A DNA stretch of 64,000 nt from Delphinapterus leucas (Eukaryota > Chordata > Mammalia > Artiodactyla > Monodontidae): assembly GCF_002288925.2 (NCBI RefSeq), contig NW_022097996.1:12954139-13018138 (forward strand), written 5' to 3'. Of the stretch, positions 63,403 through 64,000 are shown piece after piece (the first letter of the stretch is position 1; every line of letters starts with the position of its first letter). The position numbers were made by a program, and so were the translations under genes. Under the pieces are notes generated by a model. The model ran no database searches. It was not told the origin of the DNA and saw nothing but the letters and a program-made list of their open reading frames with translations.

Positions 63403-63429
63403 TTCACTCACCCTTCTTTGATCTTAATA

Positions 63430-63640
63430 TTTCTAAGCACTAACATCAATTAAGCACCTTCTGTTTGCCCCTGTCCTAAGTATTGGAAACACATCTAATT
63501 AAATTCCCTCAGCGAAACTGTGAGATGTGTATTACTGTTTTGCCTCATCTTCACATTACAATAATAAAGTCTAAGGAGATAAGCAGTGTCTAGCAGATGG
63601 TAATTAGCAGACTCAGAGTCTAACCCAGACTATAAAACTT
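63430..63640 (-). mobile_element. MIR
   Basis: CTAACATCAATTAAGCACCT, TTGCCCCTGTCCTAAGTATT, TGTATTACTGTTTTGCCTCA and GTGTCTAGCAGATGGTAATT are antisense MIR. Confidence 0.6.
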
Positions 63641-63865
63641 CAGTCTTTACTTCCAACCCCTATGCTGTACTCATTTCCAACTGCCTCTGTCCTAAACAAT
63701 TTGGTTCCATAATCCCAGAATTCCTGGAATTAGAAAATAATTCCTAATAGTCTTGACCTCTTAGCCTCCATGCCCCAAACTCTCTTCCTAGACAATGGCA
63801 AAGGCTTTGAAATAGGTTTGGGTTCAAATCCAGACCTTAGTACCCTCAATAAAATTGAGGAAAAT

Positions 63866-63977
63866 GGAGACTTCACTGGGGGTCCAGTGGTTAGGACTCT
63901 GCGCTTCTACAGCAGGGGTCCCGGGTCCGGGAACTATCCATCAAGCTGAGGTGCAGCAAAAAAACAAACAAAGACCC
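63866..63977 (+). mobile_element. CHR-type SINE, short form
   Basis: GGAGACTTCACTGGGGGTCC, AGTGGTTAGGACTCTGCGCT and GGTGCAGC then AAAAAAACAAACAAAG. Flanks TGAGGAAAAT (63856-63865) and TGAAGAAAAT (63978-63987) are a 10 bp duplication with one mismatch. Confidence 0.85.
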
Positions 63978-64000
63978 TGAAGAAAATCATTCCTCTTTTG

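Overview
The window reads as mammalian nuclear DNA from a cetartiodactyl, most likely a whale or dolphin. The main evidence is at least 24 tRNA-derived CHR-type SINEs, recognised by the head GGGCTTCCCTGGTGGCGCAG or GGGACTTCCCTGGTGG. It is supported by L1 copies whose 5' and 3' untranslated regions match the cetartiodactyl type. Ten SINEs are a compact, roughly 205-215 bp form with little divergence, and several have perfect target-site duplications (TSDs), so this SINE family was active recently. Species assignment is inference from repeat type.

I found no protein-coding gene, exon, RNA gene, CRISPR array or operon. Every long open frame I examined lies in a repeat (L1 ORF2 remnants, L1 5' UTR, SINE bodies, the CT-rich microsatellite) or shows no recognisable protein. 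The window is best read as intergenic or deep intronic.

Layout. 0-5.9 kb: short L1 pieces, two SINEs and an MLT1-type LTR. 5.97-10.86 kb: a minus-strand L1 with complete ends, a 15 bp TSD and a large internal deletion joining its GC-rich 5' UTR to mid-ORF2. 11-18.6 kb: a dense nest of CHR SINEs in MIR, L2, MLT1 and ERV-like LTRs. 20.5-25.6 kb: L2 remnants, SINEs and a second minus-strand L1 (3.6 kb, 5'-truncated). 25.6-27 kb: two LTRs, one inserted into a MIR. 27-51.9 kb: mostly unassigned sequence with old MIR/L2 pieces, seven SINEs and two short L1 pieces. 51.9-52.7 kb: an MLT1 LTR carrying both a SINE and an L1. 54.8-55.6 kb: two SINEs, one with an expanded internal tandem array. 58-62.3 kb: the deepest nest, with old L1/HAL1-like sequence, SINEs, a SINE-L1 chimera, and a Tigger-like transposon inside a hAT/Charlie-like transposon. 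62.8-64 kb: MIRs, a 65 bp L1 with an 18 bp TSD, and a SINE at the edge.

The elements do not form a pathway. What they give is an insertion chronology: L2/MIR are oldest, then MLT1, ERV LTRs and DNA transposons, then L1, with CHR SINEs generally the latest. No previously undescribed biological system is evident. The most unusual objects are the internally deleted but end-complete L1, the SINE-L1 chimera at 59.4 kb, the expanded SINE at 54.8 kb, the minimal L1 at 63.3 kb and the transposon-in-transposon nest at 61 kb.
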